Part shown: in pieces, positions 10,078 to 19,484 of the stretch | Position numbering within the stretch: position 1 is the first letter of the stretch | Layout of the letters: the number at the start of each line of letters is the position of its first letter | DNA from: Candidatus Carbonibacillus altaicus | GTDB taxonomy: Bacteria > Bacillota > Bacilli > Thermicanales > DSM-22653 | Assembly (NCBI GenBank): GCA_003050645.1 | Contig: PEBX01000007.1 | Coordinates: forward strand, 1 to 64,000 | Reading direction: 5' to 3' | DNA: 64,000 nucleotides | Position numbers and translations under genes: made by a program | Notes under the pieces: model-generated | Databases searched by the model: none | What the model was told of the DNA's origin: nothing | The model's input: only the letters and a program-made list of their open reading frames with translations

Positions 10078-10608
10078 TTAAATCGCTAGCGTGCTTTTGA
10101 ATCGCTCAATGGCCCCACGAATACTGCCATCAAACCTTTGGTCATCAACCGTGATGACAAGACCGCCCAGAACCTTTGGATCAACGGTTTCTTTTATCTC
10201 AATGTGACGTGAAAAATATTGTTCCAAAGTTTGTTTGATCTTTTCTTTCAGCTGAGGCTCAAGCGGACGCGCAACATAAACGTCAGCCATGAGATGTCCC
10301 GTCTGTGCTTGATAAAGTCGCTCGTACGCCAGCACAATATCATTGAACAGGCTCAAGCGACCATGGTCGAGCATGATTTGTAAAAATGATTGAATATGCT
10401 GATCAAACGTTGCAGTAAGTGCATGAATGAGCGCACGCTTATCTTTTTTATTGACCAGCGGATGCGTCATGAGTTTCCAGGCTAAGGGTTCCTCCGCAAA
10501 ATATTGAACGATCGACTTAAGATCGTCCAGCGCTTTTTTTTGGGCATCTGTGTTCGTATAAGACGCCAAAAGTGCCAATGCATAGCGGCGGGAAAGGCGC
10601 TCACTCAT
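10078..10608 (-). CDS. atpH: ATP synthase delta subunit
   Basis: Delta joins the F1 crown to the peripheral stalk. The 176-residue protein starts MSERLSRRYALALL and ends with the signature VDPKVLGGLVITVDDQRFDGS, typical of the OSCP/delta family. Its start overlaps the end of atpF as ATGA. Confidence 0.97.
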   Translation of the reverse strand: MSERLSRRYALALLASYTNTDAQKKALDDLKSIVQYFAEEPLAWKLMTHPLVNKKDKRALIHALTATFDQHIQSFLQIMLDHGRLSLFNDIVLAYERLYQAQTGHLMADVYVARPLEPQLKEKIKQTLEQYFSRHIEIKETVDPKVLGGLVITVDDQRFDGSIRGAIERFKSTLAI

Positions 10609-11144
10609 TGTAGCGCCCCCATTTCCTGCACTAAACGCTCAGCAAGCGCTCGATCGCTTTCCGCATCTAGATGCTTTTGTACAATTTTTTCTGCAACTAG
10701 AAGACTTAAACTGGCAACCTCACGTCTTAACTCCTGAACTGCCAGCTCACGTTCGCGTTCGATGGCGCGTTTGGCCTCTTCACGTAACCGCTCGTTTTCC
10801 TGCCGTGCAGCCTGCACAAGTTCGGCCGCTTCTCTTTCTGCGATATGCCGCGCACGCGCAACGATCGCCTCTGCCTCTTCACGTGACGCATCCAAAGCGG
10901 CTTTGGCTTCGGCAAAATACCGCTCCGCCTGTGCGTGACGCTCTTCACTTTCTTTCAGTCGTCTTTCTACTGCATCTTGTCTTTTTTGCATGACCGAAAG
11001 AAGCGGGCCGAGCGCATAACGGTACAGCAAGTACATAAGGAGTAGAAAAACGCTGAGCGTGAAAAGCATCGTGCCAAGTTGTACGCCCACTCCAAAAATG
11101 TAGAAATCTGCTTTCGCCGCAGTCTCACTCACTGCTAAAGGCAC
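10605..11144 (-). CDS. atpF: ATP synthase b subunit
   Basis: The b subunit is the peripheral stalk: one N-terminal membrane helix (VQLGTMLFTLSVFLLLMYLL) followed by a long charged coiled coil rich in Ala, Glu and Arg. I placed the start at the GTG at 11142-11144, which has AAGGGAG eight bases upstream and gives 179 residues. An ATG at 11205-11207 would give 200 residues but has no ribosome site and would add a basic leader not usual for the family. Stop overlaps the atpH start. Confidence 0.88.
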   Translation of the reverse strand: MPLAVSETAAKADFYIFGVGVQLGTMLFTLSVFLLLMYLLYRYALGPLLSVMQKRQDAVERRLKESEERHAQAERYFAEAKAALDASREEAEAIVARARHIAEREAAELVQAARQENERLREEAKRAIERERELAVQELRREVASLSLLVAEKIVQKHLDAESDRALAERLVQEMGALQ

Positions 11145-11309
11145 ACCTTCCACTCCCTTCTTAAAACGCTCCGTGAGAGCACGTAACCCTCGCCAAAGTA
11201 TGCCCATTACACTGGCGGCTAGGAAGCGCTCTCACTGTCAGTACATTTCAAGCCTCACACAACTCGGAAGGCGTATCGAATGGGAATGCGCTCCGTGTGA
11301 TCATCTTTG

Positions 11310-12294
<985 letters not shown>

Positions 12295-12312
12295 TCACCT
12301 CCTTTACCTGTA

Positions 12313-12708
12313 TCACAAGGGGCGCCTTTCATCGTCTCTCTGCAAACGCCATATGCCCCAGAAAAAAACGATAAACGGCGTAACAAAAAGCCCAGCCGCA
12401 AAACCCAGGACATCAAAAGTATCGTTAAACTTTAAGACGATGAGCGCACCTAACACAGCCATACTCATGCGGATACCGGTACCGATGCTAAGTCGCGTCG
12501 GTTGACCGTCAATCAGCAAAGCGCCTATCAACTCCAGGCGCTGCGCGAGCACACGTGCATTCACAAGGCCGATCGCCTGACCAAAAACAAAACCGAGCAT
12601 GATGCGAGGGTACACATCGAGGCCCCATAATAAAAAGGCCAGAGCGATAAGTACGAAAGACGTGCGCCTTGCCTGACGAAACACATACATCACCAAAGGT
12701 ACCGTCAA
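12313..12708 (-). CDS. atpI: ATP synthase subunit I
   Basis: AtpI is a four-helix membrane protein that assists c-ring assembly or cation supply in many bacteria and is poorly conserved. The 131-residue frame has four hydrophobic segments and lies between atpZ and atpB. The TTG at 12706-12708 overlaps the atpZ stop as TTGA, with AAGGA directly before it, so translation is probably coupled. Slightly later GTG or ATG starts are possible. The identity rests on topology and position. Confidence 0.85.
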   Translation of the reverse strand: MTVPLVMYVFRQARRTSFVLIALAFLLWGLDVYPRIMLGFVFGQAIGLVNARVLAQRLELIGALLIDGQPTRLSIGTGIRMSMAVLGALIVLKFNDTFDVLGFAAGLFVTPFIVFFWGIWRLQRDDERRPL

Positions 12709-12932
12709 TCCTTCCGATCAAAGCGGGATAGCGTGCGCATAAGGGCGATGATGCCAACGGCAACCCCCAGTAAAAGCAGGAGAACTAAAAAGAGCGGCGC
12801 ACTGGCAAACCTCCGGTCCAGCCCATAACCGATGGCCACACCAAACAAAACCGGTATGACGAGCTGTGAAGTCGTCATACTGGCTAGAATGATTGTACGC
12901 CACGATGAATCAGGACCGTCGGGTTTATCCAA
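12705..12932 (-). CDS. atpZ: AtpZ/AtpI-family membrane protein
   Basis: A 75-residue protein with two membrane helices (the second is PLFLVLLLLLGVAVGIIAL) and GYGLDRRF between them, as in the AtpZ family encoded upstream of atpI. AtpZ and AtpI are thought to form a membrane complex that supports ATP synthase assembly or divalent cation uptake. The likely start is TTG at 12930-12932 with AGGAGG further upstream; other starts are possible. First gene of the atp operon. Confidence 0.85.
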   Translation of the reverse strand: MDKPDGPDSSWRTIILASMTTSQLVIPVLFGVAIGYGLDRRFASAPLFLVLLLLLGVAVGIIALMRTLSRFDRKD

Positions 12933-12983
12933 CGCAAAGCCGCCCTCCTTACATGTACACTTTTACAGGACCCTTCTTTCGTA

Positions 12984-13026
12984 AGTCGCGACTCTTTTAA
13001 TATCGCGAAACTTCGTTCACTCGCGA
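12984..13026. repeat. Three evenly spaced TCGCGA sites in the atp leader
   Basis: TCGCGA occurs at 12986-12991, 13003-13008 and 13021-13026, start-to-start distances 17 and 18 bp. The first lies inside the perfect 10-bp palindrome AGTCGCGACT (12984-12993). They fall in the untranslated leader between the atp promoter and atpZ. Function unknown. Confidence 0.55.
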
Positions 13027-13056
13027 GCCGTCCCGCCCCGTCGTCCATCCTCAAAC

Positions 13057-13085
13057 ATAGTACCGTAATGCACGTATTTTGTCAA
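13057..13085 (-). promoter_or_regulatory. Sigma-A promoter of the atp operon
   Basis: On the minus strand a perfect -35 TTGACA (13080-13085), 17-bp spacer and -10 TACTAT (13057-13062). It lies in the 227-bp gap between wecB and atpZ and implies a leader of about 120 nt. It is among the best consensus promoters in the window. Confidence 0.9.
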
Positions 13086-13159
13086 TGTAATGCGGTGTTT
13101 AAGAAAAGCACTAGAGACTAGAAATAAATAGAATGGGAAAAAATAGTTTTTTGACATTT

Positions 13160-14302
13160 TTATGAACGAAAGGCTTCCGGTGGATCGGTGCGTTCGCCAA
13201 AATAATACGCCAGCGCTTCCCGGATGCGGCGGCTGGCTTGGCCATCCCCGTAAGGATTTTTGGCTCGGGCCATCTTAAGATAAGCCTCCTGATCACCGAG
13301 TAAGCGCTCTGTCTCGGCGACGATGCGTGCTTCATCGGTTCCTACTAATAAAAGCGTTCCAGCACGGACGCCTTCCGGTCTTTCGGTCACCTCTCTTAAG
13401 ACGAGAACGGGTTTACCGAGCGCCGGTGCTTCTTCCTGTACACCACCGGAATCGCTTAAAATAAGCGTTGAGCGGGCCATCAAGTTATGGAAGGCGACCA
13501 TCTCTAAAGGTTCGGTAAGGTGCGCGCGCGGTTCTTCTCCTAGGAGCGCTTCTGCCGTTTCTTTAACCTCTGGGTTGGGATGGACCGGATAGATCACATG
13601 GACATCGGGATGGCGGGAGAGGAGCGTTTTCACGGCCTGGAAGATACGCCGAAGCGGTTCGCCCCAGTTTTCCCGGCGATGTGCGGTGAGTAGAATGTAG
13701 CGCGCGCCGCGTACCTGATCGAGCAAGGGATGCGTGAAATCCTCTCGAACCGTTGTCGTTAGCGCATCGATTACCGTATTGCCAGTCACAAAAATGTTCT
13801 CATCCCGCTTCCCCTCGCCTAATAAAGCTTCTTTCGCAACATCGGTCGGGGCAAAATGAAGATCGGCGAGCACACCGGTGAGCTGCCGGTTCATCTCTTC
13901 GGGATACGGCGCATATTTGTCATACGTGCGGAGACCCGCTTCCACATGACCGATCGGTATTTTCTGGTAAAAGGCGGCGAGCGCTGCGGCAAATGTCGTC
14001 GTCGTATCACCATGAACGAGCACCATAGCAGGCTCCGTCTCAAGCATGACGGCACGCAATCCGGATAGCACCCGCGATGTAATATCGACAAGCGTCTGCT
14101 GTTTTTTCATAATGTTTAGGTCATAATCGGGCCGGATCTGAAACACGTCCAACACCTGATCGAGCATCTCACGGTGTTGGGCCGTTACCGCAACGCGCAC
14201 TTGCCAGTCCGTATGCTTCTTCAGTTCGAGGACGAGCGGTGCCATTTTGATGGCCTCCGGGCGCGTCCCGAAGACGACGAGTACCGTTCGAACGTCTTTC
14301 AT
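13160..14302 (-). CDS. wecB: UDP-N-acetylglucosamine 2-epimerase (non-hydrolysing)
   Basis: Interconverts UDP-GlcNAc and UDP-ManNAc, the precursor for wall teichoic acid linkage units or other surface polymers. The 380-residue protein starts MKDVRTVLVVFGTRPEAIKMAP and has HVEAGLRT, HRRENWG and DSGGVQEEAP, all diagnostic of the family. The ATG at 14300-14302 follows AGGAGGTTTGTC; the frame extends 15 codons upstream without similarity. Its position between upp and the atp operon matches Bacillus and Geobacillus, where the gene is called mnaA. Confidence 0.97.
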   Translation of the reverse strand: MKDVRTVLVVFGTRPEAIKMAPLVLELKKHTDWQVRVAVTAQHREMLDQVLDVFQIRPDYDLNIMKKQQTLVDITSRVLSGLRAVMLETEPAMVLVHGDTTTTFAAALAAFYQKIPIGHVEAGLRTYDKYAPYPEEMNRQLTGVLADLHFAPTDVAKEALLGEGKRDENIFVTGNTVIDALTTTVREDFTHPLLDQVRGARYILLTAHRRENWGEPLRRIFQAVKTLLSRHPDVHVIYPVHPNPEVKETAEALLGEEPRAHLTEPLEMVAFHNLMARSTLILSDSGGVQEEAPALGKPVLVLREVTERPEGVRAGTLLLVGTDEARIVAETERLLGDQEAYLKMARAKNPYGDGQASRRIREALAYYFGERTDPPEAFRS

Positions 14303-14312
14303 GACAAACCTC

Positions 14313-14945
14313 CTATTTTGTTCCGAAGAGGCGGTCGCCAGCGTCACCGAGCCCTGGAACGATGTATCCGTGTTCGTTCAGGCGTTCGTCAACCGCAGCG
14401 ACGTAAATGTCGACATCCGGATGGTTTTTTTCGATTTTGGCAATCCCTTCCGGCGCGGCGATAAGACACATCAGTTTGATACTGCGCGCACCCTTCGCTT
14501 TAAGGAGAGAGAGAGTTGCCGAGGCCGATCCGCCGGTGGCCAGCATCGGATCGATGACGATGAGGTCGCGTTCATGAGTATCCGGCGGTAATTTGACATA
14601 ATACTCGACGGGCTCCAGCGTCTTTGGATCACGGTAGACGCCGACATGACCGACTTTTGCCGCGGGAATGAGGCGGAGCATCCCGTCAACCATGCCCAAC
14701 CCGGCCCGGAGGATAGGGATGAGTCCCAATTTGCGGCCGCTTAAAACATAGGACGTAGCGCGTGCGACCGGCGTCTCAATTTCAACCGGTTCGAGCGGCA
14801 GATCGCGGGTAATCTCATAGGCCATGAGCATGGCGACTTCGTTCACGAGTTCCCGAAATTCTTTCGTTCCAGTGTTTTTATCACGGATATAGGTGAGCTT
14901 ATGTTGAATGAGCGGGTGATCAAAGCGGTGCACTTTGGCCAACAC
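14313..14945 (-). CDS. upp: Uracil phosphoribosyltransferase
   Basis: Salvages uracil to UMP with PRPP. The 210-residue protein begins [22 protein letters not shown] and contains the PRPP loop [14 protein letters not shown] and the C-terminal [14 protein letters not shown], both hallmarks of Upp. The start is GTG at 14943-14945 after GAGGAGGCGACC. A promoter at 15048-15076 and a hairpin leader lie upstream. Confidence 0.97.
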   Translation of the reverse strand: MLAKVHRFDHPLIQHKLTYIRDKNTGTKEFRELVNEVAMLMAYEITRDLPLEPVEIETPVARATSYVLSGRKLGLIPILRAGLGMVDGMLRLIPAAKVGHVGVYRDPKTLEPVEYYVKLPPDTHERDLIVIDPMLATGGSASATLSLLKAKGARSIKLMCLIAAPEGIAKIEKNHPDVDIYVAAVDERLNEHGYIVPGLGDAGDRLFGTK

Positions 14946-14998
14946 GGTCGCCTCCTCATATGGACATCAACATCATGACAAAGAACACGCGGCGCATT

Positions 14999-15026
14999 AA
15001 GGCTTATCGATCCTACGATAAGCCTT
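14999..15026 (-). promoter_or_regulatory. Hairpin in the upp leader
   Basis: AAGGCTTATCG (14999-15009) and CGATAAGCCTT (15016-15026) form a perfect 11-bp inverted repeat with a 6-base loop in the transcribed upp leader. No T-run follows, so it is not a simple terminator, and it does not match the PyrR-binding loop I know. Function open. Confidence 0.6.
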
Positions 15027-15043
15027 ATCCTACGATGAGCCTT
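15010..15043. repeat. 17-bp tandem duplication in the upp leader
   Basis: ATCCTACGATAAGCCTT (15010-15026) is followed directly by ATCCTACGATGAGCCTT (15027-15043), one mismatch. The first copy supplies half of the adjacent hairpin, so the duplication creates two alternative pairing partners for the 5' arm. Confidence 0.75.
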
Positions 15044-15047
15044 GACC

Positions 15048-15076
15048 ATTATACCAGAAAGAAAGACGCGTTTAAA
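15048..15076 (-). promoter_or_regulatory. Probable promoter of upp
   Basis: Minus-strand TATAAT (15048-15053) with TTTAAA (15071-15076) 17 bp upstream. The -10 is perfect and the -35 matches four of six. It predicts a transcript with an approximately 100-nt leader ahead of upp. Confidence 0.6.
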
Positions 15077-15325
15077 CGTCCCTGGACACGGCACACCGGT
15101 CAGGTTACAATCGAAGAAACGCAAGCACGTGCACGCCACAAAAAACGACGGAGGTGGCGGCAACCAGGCGGGTAACCGAGGTGAAAACCAAAGTAAAGAG
15201 CATGGTCCCCATCATGAGGATTCAACAATGAAGACGATGATGCTACGAAGACATAATGCTACGATGAGAATCAAAGAAAAATCAAAAAAGAAATAACGAA
15301 ACTTCAAAAAGGAGTATGAGAAACC

Positions 15326-16174
15326 ATGCCTGTATTTAACAAAGACATCATCCACCTGCATGAAGTAAGCGTAAGACGCGAAGGAAAGACACTGCTTAAG
15401 CGGCTCAACTGGGCCGTTAAGCACGGTGAACGCTGGGCCGTTTTAGGGACAAATGGTGCCGGTAAGTCGACTTTGTTAAACCTGCTTGCGGCGCGTCTTT
15501 ATCCGTCGGAGGGAACAGTCCGCCTTTTTGGGCAAAGACTCGGTCACGTCGATGTCAGCCATATTTTTCCGAAGATTGGGTGGATTTCACCAACACTGGA
15601 ACATTTTTTTACAGATACCGATACGCCGCGAATGATCATACAAAGCGGTATCAAAGGACATATCCGCTTGCCGCAGCATTTGCAAGGGACACTTCTCCTT
15701 GATGTTGACAAGCGCGCGCTAGTTTCTGGTGAAGAGGAACGTTTAAGGTTACCTTTTTTTGAAACGATTGTAACGCTTACGCGTCTTGACGAGCTCATCG
15801 AGCGCTCTTGGGGGACGTTATCCAGCGGCGAAAAAAAGCGCGTGCTCCTCGCACGCGCACTCCTCGGATCCCCGCAGCTTTTCATTTTTGACGAAGCATC
15901 GAGCGGACTTGACCTGTTTGCCCGGGAAGATTGGCTCAAACTGCTCGGTACTCTCTTTCAAACAGACGATCACCGTACCATCGTTTATGTGACGCACCAC
16001 AGCGAAGAAATGACCGATCTTTTTACGCATGTCCTGCTTATCCGACGAGGTGAAGTCTTTTTCGCCGGGCGGCGTGAAGAAGCTCTGCAGGAGACGATAC
16101 TCCGCGCCTTTTATGAGCGTCCGGTCCGGATCACCTGGCAGGACGGGCGACCTTTTATTCAACCGGTAGCGTGA
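15326..16174 (+). CDS. ABC transporter-type ATPase (YlmA-like)
   Basis: A 282-residue cytoplasmic ATPase. It has Walker A GTNGAGKS (about 41-48), ABC signature LSSGEKKRV, Walker [13 protein letters not shown] and switch histidine in YVTHHSEEM. It resembles the YlmA/ModF-type ATPases of Bacillus, which lack an obvious partner permease. None is encoded nearby, so its substrate or role is unknown. AAAAAGGAG precedes the ATG. It is the only plus-strand gene in the first 42 kb, and its last 20 bp overlap glyA convergently. Confidence 0.85.
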   Translation: MPVFNKDIIHLHEVSVRREGKTLLKRLNWAVKHGERWAVLGTNGAGKSTLLNLLAARLYPSEGTVRLFGQRLGHVDVSHIFPKIGWISPTLEHFFTDTDTPRMIIQSGIKGHIRLPQHLQGTLLLDVDKRALVSGEEERLRLPFFETIVTLTRLDELIERSWGTLSSGEKKRVLLARALLGSPQLFIFDEASSGLDLFAREDWLKLLGTLFQTDDHRTIVYVTHHSEEMTDLFTHVLLIRRGEVFFAGRREEALQETILRAFYERPVRITWQDGRPFIQPVA

Positions 16175-17417
16175 GCGCCTCGTAAAGCGGATAGCGATCG
16201 GTGAGCGACTTGACCCGTTCACGCGCCGCCTTTAGCCGCTCCTCATCGAGTGGATGGTGGAGCGCCAGATCGAAAATCTCGGCGATCTCCTCCATCGCCG
16301 CCTCGTCCATGCCACGCGTTGTCACGGCCGGTGTGCCAACGCGAATACCGCTCGTGATAAATGGCGTTTCCGGGTCATAGGGGATGGCATTTTTATTCGT
16401 CGTCACATCGATCGACTGTAAGATTTTTTCTGCTTCTTTACCGGTGAGCGCGCGGTTACGCACGTCGATCAGGATGAGATGGTTGTCCGTCCCCCCGGAA
16501 ATAAGGGTAAAGCCACGCGATTTTAGCGCTTCAGCCAGACGCTTAGCATTATTCACGACGCGCCTGCTGTAGTCTTTAAATTCAGGTGTGAGCGCTTCAC
16601 CCAAAGCAACCGCTTTGGCGGCGATGATGTGCATGAGTGGACCGCCCTGCACGCCGGGAAAGACGCTTTTATCCAGCGCTTTACTGTGCGCTTCTTTGGC
16701 TAAGATTAGCCCACCGCGCGGCCCGCGCAGCGTTTTGTGCGTGGTGGTGGTGACGATATCCGCGTAAGGGACAGGCGATGGATGCACACCGGCTGCAACG
16801 AGCCCGGCGATATGTGCCATGTCAACGAGAAGCATGGCGCCGACCGTATCGGCGATCTCGCGAAAACGTTTAAAGTCGATGATCCGCGGGTAAGCGCTAG
16901 CACCGACTACGATCATCTTCGGCCTGTGTTCACGGGCGAGCCGCTCCACGTCGTCGTAATCAATAAGGTGCCTCACCGGATCGACTCCGTAGGGGACGAT
17001 CCGGTAGAGCTGACCGGAAAAGTTGACCGGTGAACCGTGGGTGAGATGCCCGCCGTGCGAAAGATTCATCCCCAAAATCGTATCTCCAGGCTTTAAAAAA
17101 GCAAAGTAAGCCGCCATATTGGCCTGCGCTCCGGAATGCGGCTGAACGTTAGCATACTCGGCATCAAAAAGTTTTTTCGCCCGCTCGATGGCCAGGCGTT
17201 CCACGTCGTCGACGACTTCACAGCCGCCGTAATACCGTCTGCCGGGATAGCCTTCTGCATATTTGTTGGTGAGCACGGTGCCCATGGCCGAAAGCACGGC
17301 CGGTGAGACAAAATTTTCAGAAGCAATGAGTTCAATGTGCGCGCGCTGTCTTTCCAATTCCTTATTGATAAGTGCGTACATCTCTGGATCCTGCGCTAGA
17401 AGTTTGTCCTGCATCAT
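16155..17417 (-). CDS. glyA: Serine hydroxymethyltransferase
   Basis: PLP enzyme converting serine and tetrahydrofolate to glycine and 5,10-methylene-THF, the main source of one-carbon units. The 420-residue protein has the PLP-lysine motif [15 protein letters not shown] and the N-terminal [12 protein letters not shown]. It sits in the order upp-glyA-ywlG as in B. subtilis (with the ABC gene intervening). Its 3' end overlaps the convergent ABC ATPase gene by 20 bp. Confidence 0.98.
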   Translation of the reverse strand: MMQDKLLAQDPEMYALINKELERQRAHIELIASENFVSPAVLSAMGTVLTNKYAEGYPGRRYYGGCEVVDDVERLAIERAKKLFDAEYANVQPHSGAQANMAAYFAFLKPGDTILGMNLSHGGHLTHGSPVNFSGQLYRIVPYGVDPVRHLIDYDDVERLAREHRPKMIVVGASAYPRIIDFKRFREIADTVGAMLLVDMAHIAGLVAAGVHPSPVPYADIVTTTTHKTLRGPRGGLILAKEAHSKALDKSVFPGVQGGPLMHIIAAKAVALGEALTPEFKDYSRRVVNNAKRLAEALKSRGFTLISGGTDNHLILIDVRNRALTGKEAEKILQSIDVTTNKNAIPYDPETPFITSGIRVGTPAVTTRGMDEAAMEEIAEIFDLALHHPLDEERLKAARERVKSLTDRYPLYEALTLPVE

Positions 17418-17501
17418 CGTTTGTTACCGTCTCCTTTCCCCGTCGTAAGGCATCTTTTACGTAAAAACCTGCGTCGTGCTTCGGTAGACGTCATGCCTCT
17501 C

Positions 17502-18080
17502 TCACCAGCCTTCCGGGTACGCAGCACGCGGTCCGCCGATGAGTTTGGGGCGGGTATAAGCCATCGTAATATTGGCCGAACCAAGCTGCCTTTCCGGCGG
17601 TCGTACTGGGACGGCGACAGCCTTTAAGTGCATGCCGATCAGCGTATCGCCGATATCGATTCCCGCATCGGCCCGAACCGACTCCACGCAGAGCGCCTCC
17701 GGCAAACGTTCATAGGCGATCGTGGCCATGGCACCACCGGCTTTGGGCACAGGGCGGACGGTGACCGGTTCGAGATGAAATTTTCGCCGGGTCTCGGCGG
17801 TCGTAACGAGCGCCCGGTTTAAATGTTCACAGCATTGAAAGGCAAGATGTACACCACGGGCCCTCCCCCACGCTTCAAAGACGCTAAACATATCAGCGGC
17901 AACGGAAAGCGAACTGTCAGTGCCGATCGGTTTTCCCATAATTTCGCTCGTACTGACACCGATCACCAGCAGGTGATCGGATGAAAAAGGGAACTTTTGA
18001 TCCAGCGTCTCCAGTGCCCGCCATAGAATTTTCGTCTCTGCCTTGGTCAGACGTCCGTCTTCTGTCGGCAATACGCCCAC
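17502..18080 (-). CDS. ywlG: Conserved protein of the YwlG/DUF436 family
   Basis: A 192-residue protein of the family formerly called DUF436 (TIGR01440), found between glyA and rpiB in many Bacillales. Recognisable segments are VIGVSTSEIMGKPIGTDSS and FQCCEHLNRALV, where a conserved Cys-Cys-Glu-His could bind metal. Its biochemical role is not established. The likely start is a GTG at 18078-18080 with a weak ribosome site (GGGGGTGGGCG region). No membrane segment or signal peptide. Confidence 0.88.
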   Translation of the reverse strand: MGVLPTEDGRLTKAETKILWRALETLDQKFPFSSDHLLVIGVSTSEIMGKPIGTDSSLSVAADMFSVFEAWGRARGVHLAFQCCEHLNRALVTTAETRRKFHLEPVTVRPVPKAGGAMATIAYERLPEALCVESVRADAGIDIGDTLIGMHLKAVAVPVRPPERQLGSANITMAYTRPKLIGGPRAAYPEGW

Positions 18081-18253
18081 CCCCGTTTCAAGACTCCGTC
18101 AGCCGGTGCAGGCCTTAAGCCCGCCAGCCTCATGCTGCACTGCCTCATGCTTCTGAAACATGCAGTATCTCTGTATCCATCGCATATACCTCAGCGATGT
18201 TATAAAAAAACATAAAATGTATACCCCACCGTCTGGTGCACCTTCATCGCGCC

Positions 18254-18730
18254 TTAAGATCGTGAAAATTGTGAATCGTCATCTTCCATGTCAGCGATCT
18301 TATCCAGCCGGCGAGCATGTCTGCCCCCCTCAAAAGGTGTGCTGAGCCACGTTTTTACGATGGCTTTGGCTAGATCCGGTCCAATAATGCGCCCCCCCAT
18401 GGTAAGGATATTGCTGTCATTGTGCTTGCGGGTCGCCTCTGCCGAAAAAAGATCGTGCACCAACGCCGCACGCACATTTTTTACTTTGTTGGCAGCAATC
18501 GACATACCGATGCCGGTTCCGCAGATGAGAATACCGCGATCGACTTCACCGGTTGCAACTTTTCGGGCGACGGTTAAGGCGTAGTCTGGGTAGTCCACTG
18601 AACGCTCACTAAAACAGCCAACATCTTCGACGTCCAGCGGTTCTTGGCCATCCCAGGCTGCCTCCAAATACCGTTTTATTTCTTCTTTCAAAGCGTACCC
18701 GGCATGATCGGAGCCAATGGCTATACGCAT
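18254..18730 (-). CDS. rpiB: Ribose-5-phosphate isomerase B
   Basis: Interconverts ribose-5-phosphate and ribulose-5-phosphate in the pentose phosphate pathway. The 158-residue protein has IAIGSDHAGYALKEEI at the N-terminus and ILICGTGIGMSIAANK with the catalytic cysteine, both diagnostic of RpiB/LacAB. AAGGAGGGAAATAC precedes the ATG. The order ywlE-rpiB-ywlG-glyA is the same as in B. subtilis (rpiB = ywlF). Confidence 0.95.
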   Translation of the reverse strand: MRIAIGSDHAGYALKEEIKRYLEAAWDGQEPLDVEDVGCFSERSVDYPDYALTVARKVATGEVDRGILICGTGIGMSIAANKVKNVRAALVHDLFSAEATRKHNDSNILTMGGRIIGPDLAKAIVKTWLSTPFEGGRHARRLDKIADMEDDDSQFSRS

Positions 18731-18868
18731 GTATTTCCCTCCTTATGCAGATAAGGACGCTTCTAAAATAAGAACGCTTTTAAGAGAGAGACATTGCCAC
18801 CCGGAAGGCTTCACCATGTGTTTATCATACCACGTTTACATCCGCGTTCATACCGCTCCTTGATACTT

Positions 18869-19375
18869 TCACGCTTCGGCCTCACTCTTCCACTCGCCAT
18901 GCTTTTTTTGTATGTTTTGTACATCCAGAATGAGCGTCTTTAGTTCGTCGCGCGTCTTCGCATACACCGACACATCGTAGCCAAACGGATCGGGAATATC
19001 TTCATTGTCTGTGTCTATCGCCTCACCTTTTAAGCTGGCTACCCACCCTTTTAACGTCCACACCTTTTTTCCATGATCCGGGTAAAGCGAAAGGAGCATC
19101 TTTTTATGCGCGCGGGTCATCGTTAAGATGAGGTCAGATTGATCCAACATCTCCTGAGTAAGGATTCGGGCGCGGTGGCCGGATAGATCGATGCCTTCTT
19201 CTTCCAGAACAAGCTGGGCTTCCGGTGAAGCACTTTCCCCTTCAATCGCAAAAAGACCGGCAGAGAACACGTCCACCTGATCATCTCCCAGATAACGCCG
19301 GGCCAGCGCTTCAGCCATCGGTGAACGGCAGGTGTTTCCTGTGCAGACAAATAAAATGCGCTTTTTCGGGGCCAT
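18869..19375 (-). CDS. ywlE: Protein-arginine-phosphatase, YwlE type
   Basis: Low-molecular-weight phosphatase fold, 168 residues. The P-loop is VCTGNTCRSPMAEA with nucleophile Cys11 and Arg17; the general acid is Asp129 in DPFG. The threonine in the loop (CTGNTCR, Thr15) corresponds to the residue that gives B. subtilis YwlE selectivity for phospho-arginine over phospho-tyrosine. It would therefore reverse McsB-dependent arginine phosphorylation. It lies in the conserved ywlC-ywlE-rpiB neighbourhood. The ribosome site is weak. Confidence 0.9.
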   Translation of the reverse strand: MAPKKRILFVCTGNTCRSPMAEALARRYLGDDQVDVFSAGLFAIEGESASPEAQLVLEEEGIDLSGHRARILTQEMLDQSDLILTMTRAHKKMLLSLYPDHGKKVWTLKGWVASLKGEAIDTDNEDIPDPFGYDVSVYAKTRDELKTLILDVQNIQKKHGEWKSEAEA

Positions 19376-19484
19376 GGTTGGTGGTACCCGACCCGAACGG
19401 CTCGATCCTCAATGGCTCTTCGTTCAGGCCTTCGCCGATACCTCCTTTCTACAGTTGGGATCAAGACGCGCACGAAAGACACGT

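Larger units (their letters stand above)
14946..15325. other. 380-bp divergent intergenic region (upp / ABC ATPase)
   Basis: No convincing gene. The upp side carries a promoter (15048-15076) and a perfect hairpin with a tandem repeat (14999-15043). The rest holds a G-rich patch near 15150-15185 and the short repeat ATGCTACGA twice near 15239 and 15260. Short open frames on both strands have biased composition and no recognisable similarity. I see no clear plus-strand promoter for the ABC ATPase. Confidence 0.6.

Noticed and set aside
14960-15296. Two plus-strand frames of 71 and 84 codons and a minus-strand frame of 106 codons between upp and the ABC ATPase.
   Set aside because: Skewed composition, no ribosome sites, no recognisable similarity, and they cover the upp promoter and hairpin.
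17418-18253. Searched for tRNA, rRNA or small RNA genes in this and other gaps.
   Set aside because: No TTCGA-type tRNA arm pairs, rRNA segments or known RNA motifs were recognised anywhere in the window.
18081-18253. Short repeats CTCATGCT and TGCAGT-like words between ywlG and rpiB.
   Set aside because: Too short and irregular to call a repeat unit; no hairpin with a T-run was found.
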